A stretch of DNA of 9,820 nucleotides from Spirochaetaceae bacterium (lineage in GTDB: Bacteria; Spirochaetota; Spirochaetia; SZUA-6; Bin103): positions 32,700 through 42,519 of the forward strand of contig JAPPNY010000144.1 of assembly GCA_028818385.1 (NCBI GenBank), given 5' to 3'. The notes beneath the pieces are model-generated. The model searched no databases. It was not told the origin of the DNA and saw only the letters and a program-made list of their open reading frames with translations. Below are positions 1-7,599 of the stretch, one piece after another. Each line of letters starts with the position of its first letter. Positions within the stretch are counted from its first letter, which is position 1. Made by a program: the position numbers and the translations under genes.

Positions 1-2
1 GG

Positions 3-226
<224 letters not shown>

Positions 227-230
<4 letters not shown>

Positions 231-2305
231 TCACCCGCCTGCGACTGGAGCGGTTCGGGGCGTTCGAGGGCCGCGACCTGGAGTTCGCGGCGGTCACGCT
301 GTTCGTGGGGCCGAACGAGAGCGGCAAGACCACGATCGTCGACGCGCTGTGCGAGGTGCTGTGCAAGCCCCGCTCCAACCGCATCGCCGGCAAGCGCCTG
401 GCACTCCGGTACGGCACGGACCGGCGGGTGTCGGCGGAGTTCGACGGCGAGCCGATGACCGTCCCGGAAGATGCGTTCGGCGACCTGTTCGCGATCAGGT
501 CCGGCGACCTGACGCTCGACGTCAGGCCGGGGACCGGTTGGGTGGAGGCGCTCAAGGCGGATCTGTTCACCGCGGGGCTCGATCCGAAGCGGCTGCACGC
601 CGCGCTGGCGCGGCGGGCGGGCACCGACGGCGGCAGCCGCCACAACCGCGAGCTCCGGCAGCTCGGCGAGGAGCAGCGCCAGCTGGAGGAGCGGCGCGGC
701 CTGCTGCTGGAGCAGGCCGTCGCCGCACGCTCCGCGAAGGCCGCCGTCGCCGAGCGGCAGGCCGAGCGCGGCCGGCTGGCCGATGAGCTGGACGGCCTGA
801 TGCGCACTCTCGACGAACGGCAGAGGAATGCCCGCCGGCGTCTGCAGGAGGCGGAGCAGCGCGAGGCGGAGCGGCTGCTGCAGGGCCTCGAAGAGCTCAC
901 CCGGGGAGGCGGGCACCGTGCCGGGAGCGCCGGCGAGGCGCCGGCACGGCTGCAGGAGCTTACCGCCGCGAGCGAAGCGGCAGCCCGGGAGGTGGAGCGT
1001 GCGCGCGCCGAATTGGAACGGGCACGCCGGCACCTGCAGGACGGTCAGGGCGGCGCTCCGGGCCGCGCGGCCGGCGAGGCAGGACGGGCGCGCGGTATCG
1101 CGGCGGGGGTCGCTCTGGGCCTGCTGGCCGGCGGCGTCCTGGCCGCGGCCGCGCTGGTCGCGGGCGTGCCGGTGGTGGTCGCGGTGGCCGCCGGGGTCGC
1201 GGCGGCGGCCGGTGCCGCGGCGGTCGCCGCCCTGATCCGGCTGCGGTCCGCGGCGGTCGAAGCGGTCCGGGAAGAGACCGACCGCGCGGTGGACCGGTTG
1301 CGCGCGCAACGCGAGCGGCACGATCGGTCGAAGCGCGAGCTGCGCGACTTCCTGGAGCGGCACGGCGCGGAGTCCCCGGAGCAGCTCCTGATGCAGCTTG
1401 GCGGCGCGCGCGCCGATGAAGCGCGCCGGCGTGACGCGGAGGCGGAGCTCATGGCGGCGGCACGAGAGCGTGGGCTGAACGACCTTCATGCCCTGGCCGG
1501 CGCGCTGCGCGAACAGCTTCGCGACCGGCCGCACGGACCGCAGGCCGCCGGGCCGGGGCCGTCGTCGTCGCCGGGGGACGAGGAAGCGCTCCGCGCACGG
1601 GCGGCGGCGTTGCGCGAACGGCTCGACGAGCTGGACGAGCTGGTAGGTCGCGAGCGCGAGAAGGCGGCCGCCCTGAGCGCCGGCGCCGGCGAGATGGCGG
1701 AGCTCACGGCGCGGATCGCCGCGGCCGGCCGCCGCGCCGCGGCGCTGGAGCTGGACCGCCGGGCGGCCGGCATCGCCGCTTCCCTGTTCGCCCGTATCGC
1801 CGACGAGTCGACCGCGGCGCTCGACGAGCTCTCCGCGGACATCGGTGCGCGCTACGCGGCCGTTGCGGGAACGGCTGCGCCGCGGAACGCCCCGGAGCAG
1901 TCCTCCCCGGCGACTCCGGTCTCCCCCGTGACTCTGGCGGCGCTCGAGGAGGACCCGCTGATCGTCGACGCCTCCGCGGTCGCGCGGCCGGCGGGCCAGC
2001 TCTCGCAGGGCACGCGTGATGCCTACGGCCTGGCGGCCCGCCTGACCCTGGCCGAGCGGACGCAGCTCGCTCGCGGTGGCGGCGACCCCGGGCTCCTGAT
2101 CCTGGACGAGCCGTTTCAGGCCCTGGACGCCACGCGCACGGCGCGCGCCCTGCGGCTGATCGCCCGCTTCCAGGAGCACACCGGCTTTCAGCTCGTGGTC
2201 ATGACCGCCGACGAACGGGTGGCGCTGGCGGTCGCGGGCCGGTTCGCGGGCGCGCGGGTGCACCGCCTTGCGGCCCGCGGGTCGGGCTACCCGGTCAGCC
2301 AGTAG
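227..2305 (+). CDS. SbcC/YhaN-like coiled-coil ATPase with central membrane hairpin
   Basis: This 692-residue SMC/Rad50-class ATPase probably works with a nuclease in DNA repair or end processing. The N-terminal half-domain has Walker A GPNESGKTT at residues 28-36. The C-terminal half has the ABC signature LSQGTR at 592-597, Walker B LLILDE at 623-628 and a D-loop-like ALDATRT. Between the halves are Arg/Glu/Ala-rich coiled-coil segments (about 135-285 and 340-500). They are split by a 47-residue hydrophobic stretch (about 291-337) rich in Ala, Val and Gly, which reads as a two-helix membrane hairpin in the place where Rad50/SbcC has a zinc hook; no CxxC is present. At about 692 residues it is shorter than Bacillus YhaN (over 900). 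After the last strand the sequence is VVMTADER, so the usual switch histidine is missing. The ATG at 227 has GGAGAG at 218-223. The gene is coupled to the upstream ORF by ATGA, and its last 19 bp overlap the convergent gene. The ATPase class is secure; the pathway is inferred. Confidence 0.88.
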
Positions 2306-3195
2306 TCGGCGAGGTCCGCCGAAATCGCGGGGTCGCCGGCCACGCGCGCGGCGTGCAGGAGCCGCAGGACCTCACCATAGTCACGGCGCGCGTACGCGTC
2401 CTCATGTTCCGTCGCGGGTGCATCGCGGCCGCCCCCGGCCGCTCCCTGGTCCGCCGCCCTGTCGGCAGCCAGCTCGTCCACGGAGCGCATCGCGGCCCGC
2501 GCGAAACCTGCCCGTTCCGGATCTTCGTCGCCGGCCATCCGGCTGCAGAGGTGCCGGAGCAGATCGGCCTCCTCCCGGCGGAGACCGGGACGATCGACCA
2601 GCCAGGCGATGCGCGCGCGGTCGTCCGGCGTCGCGTTCAGGGGCAGCACCGACGTACAGCGGTGCACGAAGCGCTCGACCGGCTGCATCGCGCCGGCGCC
2701 GGCGGGCGCCCCGGCGTCGCGCCACGCGGTTGCCGGCGGCTCCAGGCGGTGCGGTTCGCTGTCCAGGTGGCCGGCCGCGATCGTCTCCCGTACGCCGGCC
2801 AGCGGGGCGGGCGCCCGCATCGTGACGTCGCGGGACGTGTAGCGCTGCAGCGCCACCCGCAGCTCGCCGCGCGCCGCCGGCCCGGTGACGGTCGCGGTGA
2901 GCACGCGTCCGGCATCCAGGGCGACGCGCAGTACCAGGTCGGGCCGGCCGGCGTCGGCCGCCCCCTCCTCCGTGTGCCCGGCCTCCACGTGCACGGTGCC
3001 CAGGTGCTGGTAGCCCGCGCCGCCGCCCGGCTCCTCCAGGAACAGCTCGACGTCGGCGGCATCCTGCCCCGTACCGGCCGTGGTCAGCACGAGCTGCCGG
3101 ACGCCGCGAAAGCTGTCCAGCATCAGCGGAAAGAAACAGCCGTCGGCGGTGCGCACGCCGATTCTCGACAGCCCCGCCGCCGGCCGCACCGTCAT
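2287..3195 (-). CDS. Orphan Hsp70 substrate-binding-domain-like protein
   Basis: This 302-residue protein has no signal peptide or membrane segment. Residues about 10-118 line up by eye with the beta-sandwich substrate-binding domain of DnaK. Both have a GI/GV-x-T-x-x-G opening (IGVRTADG, 12-19), a strand ending in TT-A-G-x-x-Q (38-44), an acidic strand DVELFLEE (48-55), then LG (65-66), and G-x-P-x-L followed by an LRVALDAGRVLTATV-like pair of strands (83-103), as in DnaK's VTFDIDADGILHVSA. No Hsp70 nucleotide-binding domain precedes it. The rest is a Pro/Ala linker (about 127-170) and a mainly helical C-terminus (171-302) that I do not recognise; residues 266-299 look like short paired helices. 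The ATG at 3195-3193 is chosen because it overlaps the upstream stop as ATGA. A start at 3351 would run deep into that gene. It is the last gene of the operon, and its end overlaps the convergent ATPase gene by 19 bp. Function is unknown; peptide or protein binding is an inference. Confidence 0.8.
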   Translation of the reverse strand: MTVRPAAGLSRIGVRTADGCFFPLMLDSFRGVRQLVLTTAGTGQDAADVELFLEEPGGGAGYQHLGTVHVEAGHTEEGAADAGRPDLVLRVALDAGRVLTATVTGPAARGELRVALQRYTSRDVTMRAPAPLAGVRETIAAGHLDSEPHRLEPPATAWRDAGAPAGAGAMQPVERFVHRCTSVLPLNATPDDRARIAWLVDRPGLRREEADLLRHLCSRMAGDEDPERAGFARAAMRSVDELAADRAADQGAAGGGRDAPATEHEDAYARRDYGEVLRLLHAARVAGDPAISADLADYWLTG

Positions 3196-4628
3196 CGCGG
3201 CCCCGCGTGCTGCGGCATCGCCAGCAGGTTCTCCGCCATGCCCAGCAGCGCGTCGGCGTCTACGACCCCGCGCGCCAGCGACGAGTAGCCCACCCTGAAC
3301 TCCGGACGGCCCTCGCCGATATCGTCCGGCCATGCCGTCTCGGACGCCCACCTGAGGAAGTCCAGCGCCAGCAGCGCCGCGCCGTCGAAGTCCAGGGCGG
3401 GACAGATCACCGCCAACTGGCCCTCGTGCTTATAGTGGAAGCAGCGTACGGAGCCTGCCGCGGCCTCCTTCGCTGCGCGGAACACGCGCGCGACCACGTC
3501 CGCGGCGCGGTCCGGACCGGCGCCGCTCGCCAGGCGGTGGTAGTTGACGACCTCGATGAGGACGACGCTCAGGCTCCCCCCTTCGGCCGCGCGGCAGGCC
3601 ACCTCGGACGGCAACACGCGGGCGAGCTGCTCGAAACGCGGATAGCCGGTGTCCCCGGCCCGGTCGGAGGGTTCCAGGCCCGCTTCGTAGGCGATCGCCT
3701 GCTCGAGCGGTGCCGCCGCAACCGCCGCGACCAACAGCAGCAGGTGCTCGGTGTGGGCGTTGAACCGCTCGAACGGGAGGTCCTCGATGAGGATCACTCC
3801 CCAGGCGCGAGTGCCCGCGCGCAGCGGCGCCGCATAGACCACCGTGCCGCGGTCGACGCGGCGCAGCGTGTCGTAGCGCGCGAGATGCTTGGCCGAGAAC
3901 AGCCGGTCGTTGCGGAGCACCCAGCCCTCGATGCTGCCCGTGACCGGCAAGCGGCGCACGGCGTCGTCCTCGGCGTCCCAGCCTGCCGTGACCCGGACCA
4001 CGAGCTCACCGGCCTCCGCGTCGAGCTGCCACAGCGAGCAGCGCTCGGCGCCGGTGAGCTCCGTGACCGTGTCGAGCACCACGAGCAGCGTGTCCTCCAC
4101 GTTCTGGGACGACAGCTCCCGCCAGCGGGCGTGCAGATACGCCAGCGAGTCGGGCTGGCCGCTCACCCGACGCTCCAGCTCGCTCGTGGCGGCCAGCAGC
4201 GCCGTCCGCTGGCGGTCCACGACGTCGCGCTCGCGACCGAGCTCGGCTGCCTCGCGCCGCAGGCGGCGCGCCCGCCTGGCGTGCACGAAGTGGATCAGGC
4301 CGAACAGGAGGACACCGAGCACGCCGGTCAGAGCGAGCATGGGCACCCGAGGGTCCGTGAGCGGACCGGTGGCGACCCAGTCGGCCGTGATGGTGAACCG
4401 GGCCGGCGCGCCGGGCAGGACCTCGAAGGCCAGATACGCCAGCGTCGCCCCGGCCGCCAGCGCCAGATAGCCGGCCGTCCATCCGCGCAGGGCGGCCACC
4501 ACGAACGCCGCGAGCAGATAGGGGTTGACGGCGGCGTCCAGGAGACCGGGATCGTCGGGAGCCAGCAGGTTGAGCCCGAACGCGGCGACCGCCAGGACGA
4601 GCGCCTCGATCAGGGACCTGGCCCGCAC
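3192..4628 (-). CDS. Membrane protein with GAF domain and degenerate GGDEF domain (PelD-like architecture)
   Basis: This 478-residue inner-membrane sensor-type protein starts at GTG 4628-4626. Four hydrophobic segments are visible (about 6-23, 33-48, 51-70, 96-117). A charged coiled-coil linker (118-155) follows, then a GAF domain (about 176-312, with AERCSLWQLD at 194-203 and a GWVLRNDRLF helix). The last part is a GGDEF-fold domain (about 345-472) recognisable by SVVLIEVVNYHRL, QLAVICP and FRVGYSSL followed by DADALLGMAENLL. The catalytic GGDEF is replaced by HEGQL (401-405), and the inhibitory-site RxxD position reads GSVR, so cyclase activity and classical c-di-GMP binding are both unlikely. 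The order of parts matches PelD of the Pel exopolysaccharide system, but no pel genes are present. A longer frame back to 4847 overlaps proB and has an Arg-rich nonsense N-terminus. It follows proB by 11 bp and overlaps the next gene by ATGA. The ligand is unknown. Confidence 0.87.
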   Translation of the reverse strand: MRARSLIEALVLAVAAFGLNLLAPDDPGLLDAAVNPYLLAAFVVAALRGWTAGYLALAAGATLAYLAFEVLPGAPARFTITADWVATGPLTDPRVPMLALTGVLGVLLFGLIHFVHARRARRLRREAAELGRERDVVDRQRTALLAATSELERRVSGQPDSLAYLHARWRELSSQNVEDTLLVVLDTVTELTGAERCSLWQLDAEAGELVVRVTAGWDAEDDAVRRLPVTGSIEGWVLRNDRLFSAKHLARYDTLRRVDRGTVVYAAPLRAGTRAWGVILIEDLPFERFNAHTEHLLLLVAAVAAAPLEQAIAYEAGLEPSDRAGDTGYPRFEQLARVLPSEVACRAAEGGSLSVVLIEVVNYHRLASGAGPDRAADVVARVFRAAKEAAAGSVRCFHYKHEGQLAVICPALDFDGAALLALDFLRWASETAWPDDIGEGRPEFRVGYSSLARGVVDADALLGMAENLLAMPQHAGPR

Positions 4629-4635
4629 CGCGGTG

Positions 4636-4640
4636 CCTCT
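4636..4640 (-). promoter_or_regulatory. Ribosome binding site fixing the GTG start of the GAF/GGDEF-like gene
   Basis: Read on the minus strand, AGAGG lies 7 bases before GTG at 4628-4626 and overlaps the last base of the proB stop codon. It is the only good start signal near the first membrane segment, so it decides the GTG start over any start inside proB. It also fits translational re-initiation from proB. Confidence 0.6.
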
Positions 4641-5440
4641 CAGGCGCGGGCCATCGCGGCCGATGCCCCGCGCGCCGCGCTGCGGCGCTGGGCGCGGAAC
4701 AGGGTCCGCGGCGCGGTGCCGTCGATGAGCGGTTCCAGCGCGGCGCTGCCGTTGCCGACGATCACGTCGATCCCCTGCGCGGTCATCATGGCGGCGGCGT
4801 CCACCTTCGACAGCATGCCGCCCAGGCCCAGCGGGCTCGACTCGCACGACGCGTGCGCGCGGATGTCGTCGTCGACCCGCTCCACCACCGGGATCAGGGG
4901 CCCGTCCGCGCCGCCGGCGTGCAGGCCGTCGACGTTGGTCAGGATCACGGCGAGATCGGGCCTGACGTGGGTGGCGACCAGCGCGGCCAGGATGTCGTTG
5001 TCCGTGAAGTGCCCGCGGACGTCGAACTCTTCCTTGTTCACCAGGTCGTTCTCGTTGATGACCGGCACCATCCCGCGCGACAGGTACGAGTCCAGGATGC
5101 GCAGGATCGTGCGTTCCTCGCGCGGGGTGTCGAAGTTGTAGTGCGTGAGAAGCACCTGCGCGACCTGTACCCCGTGCTCACCGAAGAGCTCCTGGTAGCA
5201 GTTGGCCAGCGGGATCTGGCCGATGCCGGACAGCATCTGCAGCTCCAGCGGGTCGCCGGGCCGCTCGGTCCTGCCGACCACCTCCATGCCGGCGGCCACC
5301 GCCCCGGAGCTGACCAGCAGCACCTCGTGGCCGCGGCGGAGCAGCCTGGCGATCTCGGCCACCTTGGCGCGCAGCCACGTCCGGTCGAGCTGCGATCCGG
5401 GGCCGATCACCCCGGTGCCGATCTTGACGAGCACTCGCAT
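4640..5440 (-). CDS. proB: Glutamate 5-kinase, short form without PUA domain
   Basis: ProB phosphorylates L-glutamate with ATP to give gamma-glutamyl phosphate, the first step of proline synthesis in the cytoplasm. The 266-residue protein has the amino-acid-kinase fold: VKIGTG at 5-10, SSGAVAAG at 44-51, the glutamate-binding stretch with NENDLV at 129-134, FTDND at 145-149, ILTNVDGL at 166-173, and GLGGMLSKVDAA at 205-216. It ends soon after the usual G-T-x-F strand (near 247), plus a short Ala/Arg tail (250-266). The C-terminal PUA domain of the E. coli enzyme (367 residues) is absent. Short ProBs of about 260-270 residues are known, so this is a family variant and not a truncation. The ATG at 5440 lies 5 bp after the proA stop, so translation is probably coupled. 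Proline feedback inhibition is known for the family; whether it applies here cannot be seen. Confidence 0.96.
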   Translation of the reverse strand: MRVLVKIGTGVIGPGSQLDRTWLRAKVAEIARLLRRGHEVLLVSSGAVAAGMEVVGRTERPGDPLELQMLSGIGQIPLANCYQELFGEHGVQVAQVLLTHYNFDTPREERTILRILDSYLSRGMVPVINENDLVNKEEFDVRGHFTDNDILAALVATHVRPDLAVILTNVDGLHAGGADGPLIPVVERVDDDIRAHASCESSPLGLGGMLSKVDAAAMMTAQGIDVIVGNGSAALEPLIDGTAPRTLFRAQRRSAARGASAAMARA

Positions 5441-5445
5441 CCGCT

Positions 5446-6744
5446 TCAGTCCGTCGGCAGGTCGCGATGATGGAAGCTGCGCGCGCCGCCGGTGTAGTCG
5501 GCGACCACGTGGCCGTCGCCCTGCAGGCGATAGGCGTAGGTGATCAGCCCTTCGACGCCGACCGGGCCGCGCGCGTGGATGCGGGTGGTGGAGATGCCGA
5601 CCTCCGCCCCCAGGCCGAACTTGTAGCCGTCGGCGAAGCGGGTCGAGCAGTTGCAGAACACCGAGGCGGAGTCGACCTGCGCGAAGAAGGCGTCGGCGGC
5701 CTGCCGGTCGGTGGTCACGATCGCATCGGTGTGGGCGCTGCCGTGCTCGTTGATGAAGGCGATCGCCTCCTGCAGGCCGTCCACGATCCTGACCGCCAGG
5801 ATCAGGTCCAGGTACTCGGTGTCCCAGTCCTCGTCGGCGGCCGGGTGCGCGTCGATCAGCGCGCGCACGCGCTCGTCGCCGCGCAGCTCCACCTGCGGCA
5901 TGGACTCGCGCAGCCGCGGCAGGAGTCGTTCCGCGACGTCGGCGTGGACCAGCACGGTCTCGGCCGCATTGCAGACCGCCGGGTACTCGGTCTTGGCGTC
6001 GGTGACGATCGCCACCGCCTGCTCCAGGTCACAGGCGGCGTCGACGTACACGTGGCAGATGCCGTCGGCGTGGCCGAGCACGGCGATGCGCGTGCGGTCC
6101 TGGATGCTGCGCACCAGCTCCGGCGAGCCGCGCGGGATGATCAGGTCGACCAGGTCGTCCATGCGCAGCAGGTCGTCGATCTGGTCGCGGCTGGTCGCCA
6201 GGTGCAGCGCGCCCGCGAAGCCCGGGCCGGTGGCGGTCAGGGCCGACCGGATGCAGTCGAACAGCGCCTGGTTGGACTCGGCGGCTTCCGATCCGCCCTT
6301 GAGGATGGCGGCGTTGCCGGACTTGATGCAGAGCGAGGCGATCTGCACCAGCGCGTCGGGCCGCGATTCGAAGATCACGCCCAGCACCCCGATCGGCACG
6401 GTCACGCGGGTCAGGGTGAGCCCGTCGTCGAGCTGCCGCGCGAGGTCGACGTGCCGGAGCGGATCGGGGGCGGCGGCGACCTCCCGCAGGCTGGCGTCGA
6501 TCGCGGCCATCTTGCTGTCCGACAGGCCGAGCCGGTGGATGAGGGGCTGCGCGACCCCCTCGGCACGGGCGCGCTCGAGGTCGCGTGCGTTGGCGGCCTG
6601 GATCGCGTCGCGGTTGCGGTCGATCTCCGCGGCGACGGCGCGTAGGGCGGCGTCGCGCAGGGTGGCCGGCATGGTGCGCAGGCGGCGGCTTGCCTCGCGG
6701 GCGCTGCGGGCCGCCTGCTGCATCGTCGGGGTCTCGGTCGTCAT
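5446..6744 (-). CDS. proA: Gamma-glutamyl phosphate reductase (glutamate-5-semialdehyde dehydrogenase)
   Basis: ProA reduces gamma-glutamyl phosphate with NADPH to glutamate 5-semialdehyde, the second proline step, and usually acts together with ProB because the acyl phosphate is unstable. The protein is 432 residues, close to the family's usual 415-420. It has the aldehyde-dehydrogenase fold: IGVLGVIFESRPD at 118-130, SGNAAILKGGSEA at 142-154, LIIPRGS at 201-207, and the catalytic cysteine Cys258 in YPAVCNAAETVLVH (254-267). GLGAEVGIST (377-386) and the ARGPVGVEGL ending (391-400) are also typical. The start is the ATG at 6744-6742, backed by GGAGG at 6755-6751; upstream extension would only read the proC gene in the wrong frame. 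It begins 2 bp after the proC stop and ends 5 bp before proB. No catalytic residue is missing. Confidence 0.97.
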   Translation of the reverse strand: MTTETPTMQQAARSAREASRRLRTMPATLRDAALRAVAAEIDRNRDAIQAANARDLERARAEGVAQPLIHRLGLSDSKMAAIDASLREVAAAPDPLRHVDLARQLDDGLTLTRVTVPIGVLGVIFESRPDALVQIASLCIKSGNAAILKGGSEAAESNQALFDCIRSALTATGPGFAGALHLATSRDQIDDLLRMDDLVDLIIPRGSPELVRSIQDRTRIAVLGHADGICHVYVDAACDLEQAVAIVTDAKTEYPAVCNAAETVLVHADVAERLLPRLRESMPQVELRGDERVRALIDAHPAADEDWDTEYLDLILAVRIVDGLQEAIAFINEHGSAHTDAIVTTDRQAADAFFAQVDSASVFCNCSTRFADGYKFGLGAEVGISTTRIHARGPVGVEGLITYAYRLQGDGHVVADYTGGARSFHHRDLPTD

Positions 6745-6746
6745 GC

Positions 6747-7562
6747 TCAGCCTCCGGCCAGCTCGCGGCCGCGCTCGGTGGCGGCGGCGATGGTGTCGGC
6801 GATCACGGTCTGCAGGTCGGAGGACTCCAGCACGGCGCGGCCGGCCACGGTCGTCCCGCCGGGCGAGCTGACCATGTCGACGAAGTCCGCCGTGTCGTAG
6901 CCGTGCTCCTGCAGCAGCGTTGCCGTCCCCCGGGCGGTCTGCAGGGTGAGCGCGCGCGCCGCCTCCCGCGGCAGGCCGCACGCCTGTCCGGCGTCGATGA
7001 ACGCCTGCAGCAGCCGGGCGATGAACGCCGGCCCCGATCCGGACACCGCGGTAACGGCGTTCAGGTGCTCCTCGTCCACTTCCAGGGCCACGCCGAGCGC
7101 GCGCAGCAAATCGCCGACGACGCGGGCGTCGTTCTCGGTGGCGGACGGGCCGCGGGCGAAGCCGGCCGCCATCTCTCCCACTACGCAGGGCAGGTTGGGC
7201 ATCACGCGGACCAGGCGCGCGCCCGGAAGCCAGCCCGCAAGGCGCGCCAGGGTGACGCCGGCGGCGATCGACACCACCAGCCGGCCGGCAAGGTCGACAC
7301 CTGACCCGGCCAGTTCGGCGGACGCCGTCTGCAGGTGCTGCGGCTTGACCGCCAGGAACAGGATTTCAGCGTCACGGGCCACGGCGGCGTTGTCCGCGGC
7401 CGGCGTGGCGCCGGTCTCGGCACAGAACCGGTCCATCACGTCCCGGACCGGATCGTACGCCGTGATCGCGCCGGCCAGTCCGGCGGCGTGGATGCCCCGC
7501 GCCAGTCCCGACGCCATGGTGCCGGCGCCGACGAAGCCGAGGGAGGGTCGTGAGGTGTTCAT
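6747..7562 (-). CDS. proC: Pyrroline-5-carboxylate reductase
   Basis: ProC reduces 1-pyrroline-5-carboxylate (the spontaneously cyclised product of ProA's semialdehyde) to L-proline with NAD(P)H. The 271-residue length is normal for the family. The N-terminal Rossmann fold shows GFVGAGTMASG at 9-19, AVKPQ at 71-75, SIAAGVTL at 98-105 and RVMPNLP at 119-125. The all-helical C-terminal dimerisation domain has the family signature around SGSGPAF (174-180) and SPGGTT (233-238). The ATG at 7562 starts 25 bp after the argA stop, with only a modest GGATGG-type ribosome site. An inverted repeat lies just upstream and over the end of argA. The last two codons and the stop form part of proA's strong ribosome site. 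Confidence 0.97.
   Translation of the reverse strand: MNTSRPSLGFVGAGTMASGLARGIHAAGLAGAITAYDPVRDVMDRFCAETGATPAADNAAVARDAEILFLAVKPQHLQTASAELAGSGVDLAGRLVVSIAAGVTLARLAGWLPGARLVRVMPNLPCVVGEMAAGFARGPSATENDARVVGDLLRALGVALEVDEEHLNAVTAVSGSGPAFIARLLQAFIDAGQACGLPREAARALTLQTARGTATLLQEHGYDTADFVDMVSSPGGTTVAGRAVLESSDLQTVIADTIAAATERGRELAGG
6751..6755 (-). promoter_or_regulatory. Strong Shine-Dalgarno (GGAGG) of proA embedded in the end of proC
   Basis: On the minus strand GGAGG is followed by C, the proC stop TGA, GC and then the proA ATG, a spacing of 6 bases. It encodes the final glycines of ProC. It confirms the proA start and indicates tight translational coupling of proC and proA. Confidence 0.75.
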
Positions 7563-7574
7563 GGGTTCGCCATC

Positions 7575-7599
7575 CGGGCGAGCGACGCTAAGTCGCCCG
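7575..7599 (-). promoter_or_regulatory. Inverted repeat (7-bp stem) at the argA-proC junction
   Basis: CGGGCGA at 7575-7581 is exactly complementary to TCGCCCG at 7593-7599, with an 11-base loop containing the argA stop codon (7588-7590). An overlapping alternative stem, GCGAC 7582-7586 with GTCGC 7592-7596, would compete with it. On the mRNA the hairpin ends just before the proC ribosome site. It could tune argA-proC coupling, protect an mRNA end, or be chance in GC-rich DNA. There is no U-tract, so it is not a normal terminator. Confidence 0.4.

Noticed and set aside
4629..4847. 73-residue N-terminal extension of the GAF/GGDEF-like protein
   Set aside because: It lies inside proB in another frame and is Arg-rich; a GTG at 4628 with AGAGG upstream is a better start.
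3207..5141. 644-codon open frame on the + strand
   Set aside because: It is antisense to the GAF/GGDEF-like gene and proB, is rich in Arg, Gln and His with no domain pattern, and is explained by third-position GC bias leaving antisense frames open.
6745..6981. 79-residue N-terminal extension of ProA
   Set aside because: It lies inside proC in another frame; the ATG at 6744 has a GGAGG site and gives normal ProA length.
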